From the NCBI GenBank assembly GCA_026692885.1, contig JAPLNJ010001123.1:1-38436 (forward strand): a stretch of DNA of 38,436 nucleotides. Reading direction: 5' to 3'. Source of the DNA: Planctomycetota bacterium (GTDB lineage: Bacteria; Planctomycetota; Planctomycetia; Pirellulales; Pirellulaceae). Below are positions 18,114 through 26,392 of the stretch, piece by piece. The notes beneath the pieces are model-generated. The model saw only the letters and a program-made list of their open reading frames with translations. It searched no databases and was not told the origin of the DNA. Position 1 is the first letter of the stretch. Every line of letters starts with the position of its first letter. The translations under genes were made by a program, and so were the position numbers.

Positions 18114-18131
18114 TGCCGAGAAAAACGGGCA
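18106..18131 (-). promoter_or_regulatory. Shared 26-base element upstream of the ECF sigma gene
   Basis: Aligned without gaps to 26208-26233 it has 22 of 26 identical positions, including an exact 12-base block GAAAAACGGGCA (18120-18131) and ACCGTGA at the other end. Both copies lie about 100 bases upstream of a minus-strand start codon. Read on the minus strand, TGCCCG and CACGGT are 14 bases apart, close to the layout of an ECF -35/-10 pair. I infer autoregulation by the sigma factor. Confidence 0.6.
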
Positions 18132-18306
18132 ACTGTAGTGGCAGTTTTTTCTTTTTTTATTCGTCCGCCCGTTTTCGTTGCCGGTTTCGTGTTGATCCCT
18201 AGCCGGGTGTTGTTGGTTGGGATTCACAGACCGTCGTGAGCGAAGAAAGCCGCATCAGCCCTGGCAGGAACCAACGCACGAACGCTGTTCTCAGGGAGAC
18301 CTGCCC

Positions 18307-19404
18307 ATGATCAGAACCAGTAGCCCTCGGCCACTCGCCGGGCCCATGGCCGCCGCACCGGCCGACCTACACCGAGGGGGTCTCCTGATGCGCTGGATGA
18401 CTCCCTCGGTCGAGAAGGACATCGAGTCGCTTTCCGCGCCGCTTCGCCCGAAGGTCTGCCGGGCCCTGAGCGTTCCGATCGAGCAAGGTCGCTGCGAAAA
18501 GCTCAAAGGCCATCCCCGGTACGGCCTGTCTCACTTCCGTATCACCAGGTCCATTCGAGTGACATTTCGGCTTGTCGATGGTGGGGCTTGTGTGCTGCAC
18601 GTCGGCACACACTCCGATTTTGACTGTTTCGCCGAACACCACAAAGGCATCGTTCCCAACCGTTTGGTCCCCATTAAGGAGTCCACTGTTATGACGAAGT
18701 ACACGCCCCAGAACGACAAGACCCCCGTGAACGGCAAGGGCGTCGTGAACGGCAATGGCGTCGGGAACCGCAAGAGTGCCGTCGGCGATCCAGTTGACAG
18801 CAAGACCGACACCGCGGTAGACGCGGAAGCCGCTGGGATGCTGATGCAGGCCATCGTCTCGATTGTTCACAAGGCGCACGAGAACGAGGCAAGGCGGCTC
18901 GACGACGACATTCTTGGCGCAGTCGTTTTGGCCGAAAGCCAAAAAGAACGGCTCAACGACCAAGAGAACGCCACGAAGACACTTCAGGATAACTTGGTGA
19001 GCCGCGGTTTGGAGCTACGCGACCGGCTCAACAACCAAGACAAAGTCATCAGCGAGGTCGTGGAGCGGCTGCAGGCCGGCATCGGCGCAATCCGCTGCGA
19101 CATGGAAGCGTCTGCCAAGCAGCGTCCGCACGAAGCCGAGTTGGCTGCCTGCACAGAACGCCTCAACCGCATGGAGGAGGCAACCACGATGACCGAATCC
19201 GCCGTTTCAGCGCTGGCCGCAAAGATTGACGTTGCCTTGGAGATGGCCGCGGGCCTGGACCGGCGGCTGACTCGCGTGACGGAAGCAATCGACCGGCTCG
19301 TGGCAGAACGGGAAGAATGCTCTCTTACGGCTCGTCTGGCCCGCGTCTTCCGTAGCATTCAGCAAGTGGTTGAACGTTTTCGGATACCGCGGATCGCCCA
19401 ATAG
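18307..19404 (+). CDS. RelE/ParE-like toxin domain fused to a coiled coil, 365 aa
   Basis: The start at 18307 has AGGGAG upstream; ATG 18388 with GAGGGGG is an alternative. Residues 28-110 resemble the RelE/ParE ribonuclease-toxin fold: a helical start MTPSVEKDIESLSAPLRPKV, then EKLKGHPRYG, strands SIRVTFRLVD and a terminal VGTHSDFDCF. A low-complexity Asn-Gly linker follows (NGKGVVNGNGVGN), then a long charged helix-forming region with heptads to the end. RelE relatives are normally about 90 residues and freestanding with an antitoxin; no antitoxin gene is visible here. Inside the frame, an ATG at 18691 has a perfect TAAGGAG 9 bases upstream, so the coiled-coil part alone (237 residues) may also be made. 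The two could be a fused gene or a lost stop codon. Confidence 0.7.
   Translation: MIRTSSPRPLAGPMAAAPADLHRGGLLMRWMTPSVEKDIESLSAPLRPKVCRALSVPIEQGRCEKLKGHPRYGLSHFRITRSIRVTFRLVDGGACVLHVGTHSDFDCFAEHHKGIVPNRLVPIKESTVMTKYTPQNDKTPVNGKGVVNGNGVGNRKSAVGDPVDSKTDTAVDAEAAGMLMQAIVSIVHKAHENEARRLDDDILGAVVLAESQKERLNDQENATKTLQDNLVSRGLELRDRLNNQDKVISEVVERLQAGIGAIRCDMEASAKQRPHEAELAACTERLNRMEEATTMTESAVSALAAKIDVALEMAAGLDRRLTRVTEAIDRLVAEREECSLTARLARVFRSIQQVVERFRIPRIAQ
18691..18693 (+). promoter_or_regulatory. Internal start codon with strong ribosome binding site
   Basis: The ATG at 18691 is in frame with the toxin-like fusion and is preceded by TAAGGAG at 18675-18681. A sequence this good inside a coding region suggests separate synthesis of the coiled-coil half, residues 129-365 of the fusion. 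Confidence 0.55.
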
Positions 19405-19783
19405 GAGCCGTTGCCGGTTCGTCCCTGTCACCGGATCGCCGTCGAAGGAGATGAGCAGCACGTCCACGACGGCTGCAACAGAGACGGTGCAGTCCCAAGC
19501 GAACCCGATCGCCCGTTCGACGACGATGGGTTGGTCGGCCAGCGGAATCTGGACCAGCAAGCATTTCTGTGTCAGGGGATTGTCCTTTCGGGCCGCAGAC
19601 GGAAGGACACGACAAGGATGCGAGCCACTTGTCCTTGCCGCGAAGCATCCGGCCCTGGCTTGGTGCCCACGGACAACAACTGTTCGACAAGATGCGGCTT
19701 GACCAAGCCACCGGCTCGGTGCGTGCCCACGTGTGGCGGTTGCTTCTGTGGCGAAAAACCATCGTGCTTCGCCCATTTAGGGG
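19405..19783. other. Stretch with possible gene remnant
   Basis: A minus-strand frame (19207-19776) contains a fairly natural run, KCLLVQIPLADQPIVVERAI, followed by hydrophobic residues and VVDVLLISFDGDPVTGTNR. It has no start signal and overlaps the fusion gene on the plus strand. Nothing is recognised. It may be a relic or chance. Confidence 0.3.
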
Positions 19784-20851
19784 CTAGTTGGGCTCGCGTC
19801 GTTCGGCGATCCCCCGGCTGACGGCGTCATCGTGCGGCGGGACCCAGCTAAATCGGTCGCCGCACGGACAGTGATACAGCCGATTATTCACCGCGCGCGT
19901 GCGAAGCGGCGTGAGGGGTTTGCCATTCAGGATCGTATCAGTCTGGCCGGCCACATACTGTCGCGGTTTACCCAAATGACAACCGCGGCAACGATTGTCG
20001 CCGGGGGCTGGCGGTTCGAATTTGCCTTCTTCATGAACACGCAAGAACTCCCGGACGTCTTCCATGGCGTGCTCGAATTGGAATTTCGCCACAGTCGTGT
20101 TGGGAACGATCAGGCACTCGTAGGAACCGGCAAACATCAATACGCCGAAGGGAGCTTGGCCCCCTTCACAGGTCTCGATGAGCCGGCAATACGCCGCGAT
20201 GCGGAGCACGTGCTGTGGTCGCCACACACGTTCGCCGCGGTGCTTGCGGATGACCGGAATCTTCAAGGTCGTGTCATTTGTGAGCAACCGCCACGGGCGT
20301 CCCTTGATCCCCAGGGCGAAATTGTGGTGCGGGTCAATCGGCTTTAGGCAATCGAATCCGGCCTTTCGAAGCGACCACCAATTGATCGTGTGAATCTGCT
20401 GCGGCGCGAGATCGACCGTCGCGGGAGCCGCGGCCTTGAATATGGACTGTTCGTGCACGAGTTCCAGGATCCGCATCGTTCCGTCCCACAGCCGCGCCGC
20501 GAGGTAGAACAGCGGCAAAGTGGTTAGCACTACGGGCAACACTGAACACAGCCGCCAGACAACCAGCACCAGCAGGGTCGCCGGGGCTAGTAGGGTGAGG
20601 CAGAGCCGTAACTCCGCCCAAGCCGTCTGCACCTCCTCAACGAAGCGATGCTCGCTGTAATCTGCGAATCCGTCCAGCCGCGGCCCGAGTGGAGGTTCTT
20701 CCTCGCCATCGTCTGCGCCCGATTCGAGAGCCAAAACGGCCGCTCGCGGGCAGAAGAAGTGCTCACTCAGAACATGCACGCCGACCGACTTGTACTCGCT
20801 GCCCGCCCCGCCGCTTCCGCGTGGTACATCAGAGTGGAGACGCCGTTCCAT
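19784..20851 (-). CDS. Membrane-anchored Cas4/RecB-like PD-(D/E)XK protein, 355 aa
   Basis: The ATG at 20851 follows AAAGGAAA and lies inside the end of the pseudokinase gene (23-base overlap). Near the N-terminus, HVLSEHFFCPRAAVLALESG (residues 26-45, Cys34) matches the Cys-containing helix at the start of Cas4-type nucleases. A hydrophobic region at about 82-119 forms one or two membrane helices. Next come an Asp and LKIPVIRK (193-203), fitting the D...(E/D)xK strand although the central acid is uncertain, and then QHVLRIAAYCRLIE (213-226), the QxxxY helix of the RecB family. CRGC at 288-291 could complete an iron-sulfur or zinc site with Cys34; a second CPC lies at 328-330. No cas1, cas2 or CRISPR repeats are present. 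I infer a membrane-tethered DNA-cleaving or DNA-binding protein working with the kinases upstream. Confidence 0.65.
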   Translation of the reverse strand: MERRLHSDVPRGSGGAGSEYKSVGVHVLSEHFFCPRAAVLALESGADDGEEEPPLGPRLDGFADYSEHRFVEEVQTAWAELRLCLTLLAPATLLVLVVWRLCSVLPVVLTTLPLFYLAARLWDGTMRILELVHEQSIFKAAAPATVDLAPQQIHTINWWSLRKAGFDCLKPIDPHHNFALGIKGRPWRLLTNDTTLKIPVIRKHRGERVWRPQHVLRIAAYCRLIETCEGGQAPFGVLMFAGSYECLIVPNTTVAKFQFEHAMEDVREFLRVHEEGKFEPPAPGDNRCRGCHLGKPRQYVAGQTDTILNGKPLTPLRTRAVNNRLYHCPCGDRFSWVPPHDDAVSRGIAERREPN

Positions 20852-21929
20852 TTGATTTCCTTTCGGCCCAGCGGGCCAATTCTTTGAGTAACGCTGACAA
20901 GTCGGGTGGCCGGCGATCTGGCACCGGCTCCGAACAATCGACCGCGAGTCGGTGCAGACGCTTGGGCATGCCCGCGTCACCGAGCAATTCAACAACGCGG
21001 CCCGACTCGAACGTGGGACCGGCGATCGCGGCGGCCGCCACCAGGGCCAAGCTATAGAGGTCGGCCCTCTCGGTTGTCATCCCGCCATCGACCTCAGGCG
21101 CCCGGAACGGATCTTCGGGCCATTCACCGGAGACTGACGGGCTCCCATCCAGGAGCTTGGCTAACTCAAAATCGGTCAGCACCACGCGTCCACCATTTGC
21201 CGAGATCAACACCCGTGACGGCGCCAACTCGCGAAATACGATTCCGGTGGCGTGGAGCGCATCCAGCCCCAGCGCGATCTGAAACAAGAGCTGTGGAAGT
21301 TGCTCCCGAGGCCACGGCGCCGCCCGCAGGTGATCGGCCAGTGTTCTTTCGCTAACCCAATCGTCGATTACCCACCATCCCTCATCGTTGGCGACTGGGG
21401 TCGAGGTGAGATTTGCCGCGATCTGAGGACGAACTCCCACGCGGGCGCAGACGTCGGCGTGCCGAGACAGCTGATGCCGCATCGCCTCACGCTTGGCTGG
21501 GGGCAGCCAGCTCAGGTGGTAGAACTTACCACGCCCCTGTTTGGCTGCCGTATGCCGATGTTGCATCCGGCAGACGATGTAATACAGCCCGTTGGGCGCA
21601 AGCCGACCTTGGTCGAGATAGCCCGTGGCCTCCCACTCGGGTGCCCCAGACCACGGCCCAGGCGGCTCAGGAGGCCGAACGTACCGCGGATCCCACGGTG
21701 CCAACAGGTCGACCACTTCGCACTCGAAGAAGTCAGCAATCCGCTTGGCGGTGCCGGGCTGCAAGCCAGCACCGTTGAAGGCTTCCAACAGAGTGTTCAC
21801 CGAAAGACGCAGGTCCCTGTGACCACTGAGGTTCTTTCTGGACAGCCCCAAATCAAGGCGGGCGCGGTCGAGAAGAAACGGGTCCAAGTAAACAAACTGG
21901 GTTTCGATTTTTTGTGGCGGTTGGGTCAT
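20829..21929 (-). CDS. HTH-like plus pseudokinase protein, 366 aa
   Basis: The start at 21929 (MTQPPQKIETQFVYLDPFLL) follows CGAGG at somewhat long spacing; 21968 is an alternative. Residues 20-75 look like an XRE-type helix-turn-helix (LDLGLSRKNLS, then LLEAFNGAGLQPGTAKRIAD and FFECEVVDLL). The second half is a protein-kinase fold, but the catalytic HRD is replaced by FRE (232-234) and DFG by DFE (253-255); the glycine loop is poor. It retains a helix typical of kinases, GLDALHATGI, and an APEVDGG segment. It is therefore probably a non-catalytic scaffold or nucleotide sensor linked to DNA binding. The gene is preceded by the kinase-like gene and followed with overlap by the Cas4-like gene. 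Confidence 0.75.
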   Translation of the reverse strand: MTQPPQKIETQFVYLDPFLLDRARLDLGLSRKNLSGHRDLRLSVNTLLEAFNGAGLQPGTAKRIADFFECEVVDLLAPWDPRYVRPPEPPGPWSGAPEWEATGYLDQGRLAPNGLYYIVCRMQHRHTAAKQGRGKFYHLSWLPPAKREAMRHQLSRHADVCARVGVRPQIAANLTSTPVANDEGWWVIDDWVSERTLADHLRAAPWPREQLPQLLFQIALGLDALHATGIVFRELAPSRVLISANGGRVVLTDFELAKLLDGSPSVSGEWPEDPFRAPEVDGGMTTERADLYSLALVAAAAIAGPTFESGRVVELLGDAGMPKRLHRLAVDCSEPVPDRRPPDLSALLKELARWAERKSNGTASPL

Positions 21930-22003
21930 CGGAAAAAATCCTCGGATTGCCTTCGGTTGCATAGACATCAGTTTCTTGGTGACTGGTGGTTGGACCCGCG
22001 GGC

Positions 22004-23017
22004 TCAGTCAGCAGCACGGGGTGTTACGAGCCAGCGAATGACCCGGGTCAGGGCGTTCGGGAAGGGCGGTAGCTCGGGCACGAGACGAAAGCGGGCGGAG
22101 ACCTGAAACAGGTCGTTCAGCCAAGCATGACGATCCGGGTAACGCTGGTGCGATCGGAGTGCGAGACCTCGCATCGTCACGCGGTCGATTCCGTCGCGCA
22201 GCGACCGGGGTAATTGGCGGCAGGCGGGGCTGACTTGGCTGGGCGCAAAAAGTGAGTCTCTCGCCCGGACGATGTACTCGGGCCGGCCAGCCTTGCCACC
22301 GAGACCCCTGTAAGGCAGTTCCCCGGTCAGTAGTTCATAGAGCAGGACGGAGACGGAGAACTGGTCTACGAAGAAACCAAGTGGCGTCCCCTCCGCCTGC
22401 AGCTCCGGAGCGGCGTAGCAGCGGTTCAGTCCGTCGCCATCTTCGCGCAAGACGGTGGACTCCGTGGTCCATGCGCTGCCGAAATCAATCAGCACCAGAC
22501 GACTGGTGTGCGCCGTAATGATCACGTTTGCCGGCTGAATGTCACCGTGGGCGACCTGTTGCTTGTGATGGAGTCGGCATACGGCGGTGGCAAGTCCATG
22601 GATTAGGCGGATGGCTTCGCTCGGCCCAACCGGCGGCCGGCGTCCTTCGCGGATGTTATCGAAGTATTGGGCAAGGCTGATACCCTCGATCCAAGTAAGC
22701 ACAGCATCCACCTCGCTGTCTCGGCGTTGCCATTCGACCACGCGGGGCAAGGAATCGTGCTTGAGCCGCCTCTGCACGCGAAGTTGCTGTTGGGCCAAGG
22801 GTCCGTAGGGCCAGCAGATTTGCACCAGGAAGAAGTCGCCTCCCGGCCCCTCATGAGGATCAAATGCCAGATAGCGTTCGCGAAGCGGGCTGCCGATACG
22901 TTCCAGAAGATACAAGTCGCGGCGCCCAATTCGTCTGCAATCGAGGAAGGTCCGTGGCCGACCTCGCACCATGATGGTGCGGCGTTCGTCGTTTTGTCGA
23001 TGGTCAGAAAGGGTCAT
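22004..23017 (-). CDS. Protein kinase-like protein lacking the ATP lysine, 337 aa
   Basis: The fold is a Ser/Thr kinase: HGDIQPANVI replaces HRDLKPAN (residues 157-166), keeping the catalytic Asp and the Asn; DFG is intact (178-180); YAAPEL and DQFSVSVLLYELLTGELPY mark the C-lobe. The N-lobe is odd. The glycine loop is absent (ERIGSPLRERYLAFD) and the strand that should carry the lysine reads FFLVQICWP (62-70), with Gln at the usual place. It may be inactive or use another lysine. No membrane segment. The start at 23017 is the first ATG; 22972 is possible. It lies 74 bases upstream of the pseudokinase gene, with which it probably forms a pair. Confidence 0.8.
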   Translation of the reverse strand: MTLSDHRQNDERRTIMVRGRPRTFLDCRRIGRRDLYLLERIGSPLRERYLAFDPHEGPGGDFFLVQICWPYGPLAQQQLRVQRRLKHDSLPRVVEWQRRDSEVDAVLTWIEGISLAQYFDNIREGRRPPVGPSEAIRLIHGLATAVCRLHHKQQVAHGDIQPANVIITAHTSRLVLIDFGSAWTTESTVLREDGDGLNRCYAAPELQAEGTPLGFFVDQFSVSVLLYELLTGELPYRGLGGKAGRPEYIVRARDSLFAPSQVSPACRQLPRSLRDGIDRVTMRGLALRSHQRYPDRHAWLNDLFQVSARFRLVPELPPFPNALTRVIRWLVTPRAAD

Positions 23018-23265
23018 GGCTCATTCGCTCGGCCGGCCGGCCCTGCCGTGGTGGTGGCCGGATAGGGTGTCAACCATCCTGTCAGCGGACACGCCTACCT
23101 GACACTTCAGGCAGAAACCGTACGTAACTCATTGTGGTTTACGGAACTTGGCGGCTACCAGCTTGGCTTCCAGCGGGGTAAGTCTGTCAGCCACGCAGAA
23201 AGCCATTTCTTTGCGTCGGCGCTAATTCGCTGTGCCGCACTTCTTCCGGCTTGTGTCGTGGACGT

Positions 23266-24576
23266 CTAAGGGTTAAGCAACTTCATGTTGACCCAGATTG
23301 GTGCGAGGAGTTTGAACTGCTCCAGAAGTCTTTCCATCTCTGCCCACTCCGCTGCCGTCTTTGGATACGGATGAGTGGGGCGGTCGTTAATGGCGCTCCA
23401 GTTCGGGGCCGGTGACCTGGACATTGCCATGGCGAAACGTTCAACACTTTTCAGCCAATCGTGTTTGTCGAGGTCACCGAGAGAAACCGGAGCGGGACGA
23501 TCAGACTTTCTCATCATTACGCTTGCGAATTGCAGGAGTCCCTTTTCCAGGAAGGCGGAGTACTTTCTCTGTATCCTAGGGTCCTTGGCGAGGGAATCTA
23601 GCCGTTGGGCCTCGGCAACCCGCTTCTCCTCAGCCGCGGCTTTTTGCGCGGCGATGACGTCTTGTTCGGTTTCGTCGCGAATCCGCTGGACTCCCAGTGC
23701 CGCGAGTCGGGCGCGGCGTTCGGCTTCGGCTTGGGTCGTCTCCTTGATCGCTTTCTCGTCGGTCTCGCGGAGTACTCGCTGGGCCTCCGCCTTGGCCTCC
23801 TTCACCGCTTTGGCAAGCTGTTCGCAAAACTGGCGGGCCGCCGCCGCCGCGCGTTGTTCGAGCACCTGTTCGAGAGTCCCGTCCGCCGGCGTTAGGCCGG
23901 CGGTGTCGGATACCAGGGTCTCCAGGAGCTTCCGATCCGTGCGGTACTCCAGGGCTACCGTTTCTACGTCCCCTTTCACCCGACCTAGTTCCTGTATCAG
24001 TTTTGCGCTGGGGATGGTCGTGTTGTCTGTCTGACCCGGGTATTTCTGAGCCGCCTCCAACAGCATCTGCAGTGTCGCGCGAATCGCCGCGATTGCACGA
24101 GCGGGTGTCCGGCGCTTTTCAACGAGAGCTTGGTACTGGTCAGCATGAGTCGGGCTCCCAGCAATTCTGCGGCCAGCTTCGTTGTTAGGCAGATCCTTGC
24201 AGAGCGTTGACCAGACATCGACGTCCTTCGAGACCGCGTCGACTTGCTCGCGGATTTCGTCGACATGTGAACTAAAGTCGATCCAGCGCGACTTGGCCAC
24301 AGCGATCTCTTCAGGATTAGGACGCGGGGGGACGGGAACCGTTTGGGGTTGCACGCCGGGTGGTAGCAAAGGTTCAGGCAAACGACCCAGGAGCGGAGGG
24401 TACACAGCGGGTGGATTCGGTATGGCCGGTATCTGTAGGTCTGAAGTCTCCTGACCCGTGAAACGGAAGAGAAGGTACGCTCCGACGACCACGGTCACCC
24501 AAATCAGCAACAGCATACGGACTGTAGGACTGGAAAATCGCTTCTGCGCAATCGGTGTAGGCATTCCCATGCTCAT
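23266..24576 (-). CDS. Single-pass membrane protein with long coiled coil, 436 aa
   Basis: The ATG at 24576 has CGAGGAG at proper spacing. A membrane helix at about 21-38 (MLLLIWVTVVVGAYLLFRF) is followed by a Pro-rich stretch (IPAIPNPPAVYPPLLG). Helical sequence follows, with a strongly charged Ala/Glu/Arg coiled coil at about 240-330 (AEAQRVLRETDEKAIKETTQ). The C-terminal part is globular, with DKHDWLKSVERFAMAMSRS. I do not recognise a family. It follows the other membrane gene by 42 bases and probably anchors the complex, like a stalk protein. Confidence 0.7.
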   Translation of the reverse strand: MSMGMPTPIAQKRFSSPTVRMLLLIWVTVVVGAYLLFRFTGQETSDLQIPAIPNPPAVYPPLLGRLPEPLLPPGVQPQTVPVPPRPNPEEIAVAKSRWIDFSSHVDEIREQVDAVSKDVDVWSTLCKDLPNNEAGRRIAGSPTHADQYQALVEKRRTPARAIAAIRATLQMLLEAAQKYPGQTDNTTIPSAKLIQELGRVKGDVETVALEYRTDRKLLETLVSDTAGLTPADGTLEQVLEQRAAAAARQFCEQLAKAVKEAKAEAQRVLRETDEKAIKETTQAEAERRARLAALGVQRIRDETEQDVIAAQKAAAEEKRVAEAQRLDSLAKDPRIQRKYSAFLEKGLLQFASVMMRKSDRPAPVSLGDLDKHDWLKSVERFAMAMSRSPAPNWSAINDRPTHPYPKTAAEWAEMERLLEQFKLLAPIWVNMKLLNP

Positions 24577-24618
24577 AACCAACGTCTCCTCGAAAGTTGA
24601 GCAATTCCGGTTCGTAAA

Positions 24619-26115
24619 CTACTCGAATCGACGCCCGATGGTGTGTGACAGGATAGCTCCCATGACCAGGGCGACCGGGGTCACCCAGGTCATCGGTTGA
24701 AACCAACGGGTAACAAGCCATTCCGCCAACAGTATCTGTGGACCGATGGTGGCCGCGACGCGGTGAGCGGTGACTGCGGCCGCCGCAGACCCACGCGCGG
24801 TGGCGAAGTCAAAGGCTGCCTGCCAGACCGAGCCAATGGCCGCGGCGGTGGCCAGCACGGCGAACAGGGCGCCCCCGCCACCGCGCAGCGACTGAATGAT
24901 GAGCAGCAGGGCGACCAAGGTCATCGCAACAGTTCCTGCAACGAACCACTTGGCTCGGTGGCAGGCGGTATCCCGAACCAGCTCTCGCGACGAGGTTCTC
25001 AGAAGCATCTGACGCCGGCCCTGTTCCTGTTGGACTTCACGGGGGCCCCAGCCGGTGAGAACGTACGGACCGACCACTACTCCCGGATCGCGGCCGGAAA
25101 TCGGTTCATCATAAACGGAGACATCGGCCCAGTTCTCGACCTTGATGTCCTGCTCGATGATGCGTTCGCGGACAATGTCTCCGTCGATCACTTCCACGAA
25201 CGGATAGAGCCACTCGGGGACCCGGTCCACGAAGCGAGCGACTTGGGGCGGCATGACAACCCGGCTGTTGCGGATCGTCGTATGCACCGCATTCATCAAG
25301 GCGTGTTCGTGCCGGGCGAAGCGATGGGCGTGTGTTCCGTGGCCCCGCGTCTCTTCAATGGTGCGTTTGCCCAGAGTGTCCGGTCGAGTCTCCGAATCGG
25401 GCTGTGCACCCCCGTCGAACCACTCCTCGCTGACGATGCGGCGTGATGCACCCTCGTTCTCTTGAATGACCACGCTCTTGAAGAAGTGGTAGCAGCAGCA
25501 TTGATTCGGCAGCCACTCCACGAGTCCAAACAGCTGTCGCTCCACGAGCTTAGCGAGGAGTTCGGAGAACTGCTTCACGAACTCGGAAACGGCGTCGGCC
25601 AACGCAGTCTCCAGCCGACTTCGGATAATCGAGACAGGCTGCGAAACCAACGGCCCGTCAAGGATGTTTCTCGCCGGCAGCCAGTCGCAGGCAGCTTGGA
25701 CGAGCATCTCATTAAGCTTCGCGCTCAACACGGCATCGCGGGCGATTACGTTTGTCGTGCCGCCAGCCTGACGAAACTCCAAGTTCGCGCGGCAAGCTTC
25801 GCGGACCAAGTCCTCTACGTCCTGTCGAAACTGGCCCAGTTGGTTCAAACTGCGTACGTAGGCCTCGACGAACGGCTGTCGTTCGCTTCCGTCCGGTGAT
25901 GCCGTACACCAGGCGAGGCGATTCCAGATGGCCTCGCGGAGCAACTCAGGGAGTTCAGCCTCCTCTTGTCGTTGCTGGAGTTTGCGGATACGTGATTGTG
26001 GAGGCCGTGACGGAGCATCTTGGGACTGTGGGTACGGGGAGTACCTGCGACCACCCCGTTCGAGCTCTAGCGTGACTGTGCCGAGTTCATGTCTTGGCAA
26101 TGCGGTGCTGTCCAT
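24619..26115 (-). CDS. Membrane protein, first gene of the kinase operon, 498 aa
   Basis: The ATG at 26115 follows AAAGGATC. The first 390 or so residues are soluble, helical and charged (LQQRQEEAELPELLREAIWN, and WLPNQCCCYHFFKSVVIQ with three adjacent cysteines near residue 220). The last 110 contain two to four membrane helices (WFVAGTVAMTLVALLLIIQS and others) with an Ala-rich segment. No family recognised. It is the first gene after the 26-base shared element and the 70-base tandem repeat, so it heads the operon. The soluble part could sense or bind an envelope or DNA-linked signal, but that is inference. Confidence 0.7.
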   Translation of the reverse strand: MDSTALPRHELGTVTLELERGGRRYSPYPQSQDAPSRPPQSRIRKLQQRQEEAELPELLREAIWNRLAWCTASPDGSERQPFVEAYVRSLNQLGQFRQDVEDLVREACRANLEFRQAGGTTNVIARDAVLSAKLNEMLVQAACDWLPARNILDGPLVSQPVSIIRSRLETALADAVSEFVKQFSELLAKLVERQLFGLVEWLPNQCCCYHFFKSVVIQENEGASRRIVSEEWFDGGAQPDSETRPDTLGKRTIEETRGHGTHAHRFARHEHALMNAVHTTIRNSRVVMPPQVARFVDRVPEWLYPFVEVIDGDIVRERIIEQDIKVENWADVSVYDEPISGRDPGVVVGPYVLTGWGPREVQQEQGRRQMLLRTSSRELVRDTACHRAKWFVAGTVAMTLVALLLIIQSLRGGGGALFAVLATAAAIGSVWQAAFDFATARGSAAAAVTAHRVAATIGPQILLAEWLVTRWFQPMTWVTPVALVMGAILSHTIGRRFE

Positions 26116-26207
26116 GTTTGATCCTTTTGAGTTGCGGATGCTTGATTCCCCCCTACGGCTAGCCACACGATGGCTTGGCGATGATGTGTTGGGGGGCTAC
26201 TCTGTAG

Positions 26208-26233
26208 ACCGTGAGTGACAGGAAAAACGGGCA
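26208..26233 (-). promoter_or_regulatory. Second copy of the shared 26-base element
   Basis: It differs from 18106-18131 at only four positions and contains the same GAAAAACGGGCA block (26222-26233). It ends 93 to 118 bases upstream of the operon start at 26115. It is the likely promoter or activator site through which the ECF sigma factor would control the operon. Confidence 0.6.
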
Positions 26234-26364
26234 CGCGAATTCGCCGAAAAGAAAAAAACAGGTCAACGCAGTTGTCAGACCCCACCGAAAGCGTAACGGG
26301 CGATCGAATTTGCCCAAAAAGCCAAGAGCAGGTCAACGCAGTTGTCAGACCCCACCGAAAGCGT
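26226..26364. repeat. 70-base tandem repeat upstream of the kinase operon
   Basis: A perfect 36-base repeat occurs at 26259-26294 and 26329-26364 (period 70). The sequences before each copy are also alike: AACGGGC, then CGAATT and GCC recur at 26226-26245 and 26295-26314. The whole unit is thus duplicated. The first unit overlaps the shared promoter element. Likely a duplicated regulator binding region. Confidence 0.7.
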
Positions 26365-26392
26365 GTGAATGTTGCCCATTTTCCCAAAAGAA

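Noticed and set aside
18217..18306. Longer start for the toxin-like fusion
   Set aside because: No ribosome binding site, and the extra residues are unlike a protein; the ATG at 18307 has AGGGAG.
26259..26364. Mini CRISPR array: 36-base repeats with a 34-base spacer near a Cas4-like gene
   Set aside because: The would-be spacer resembles the sequence before the first repeat (about two thirds identical), so it is a tandem duplication; there are only two copies and no cas1, cas2 or effector gene.
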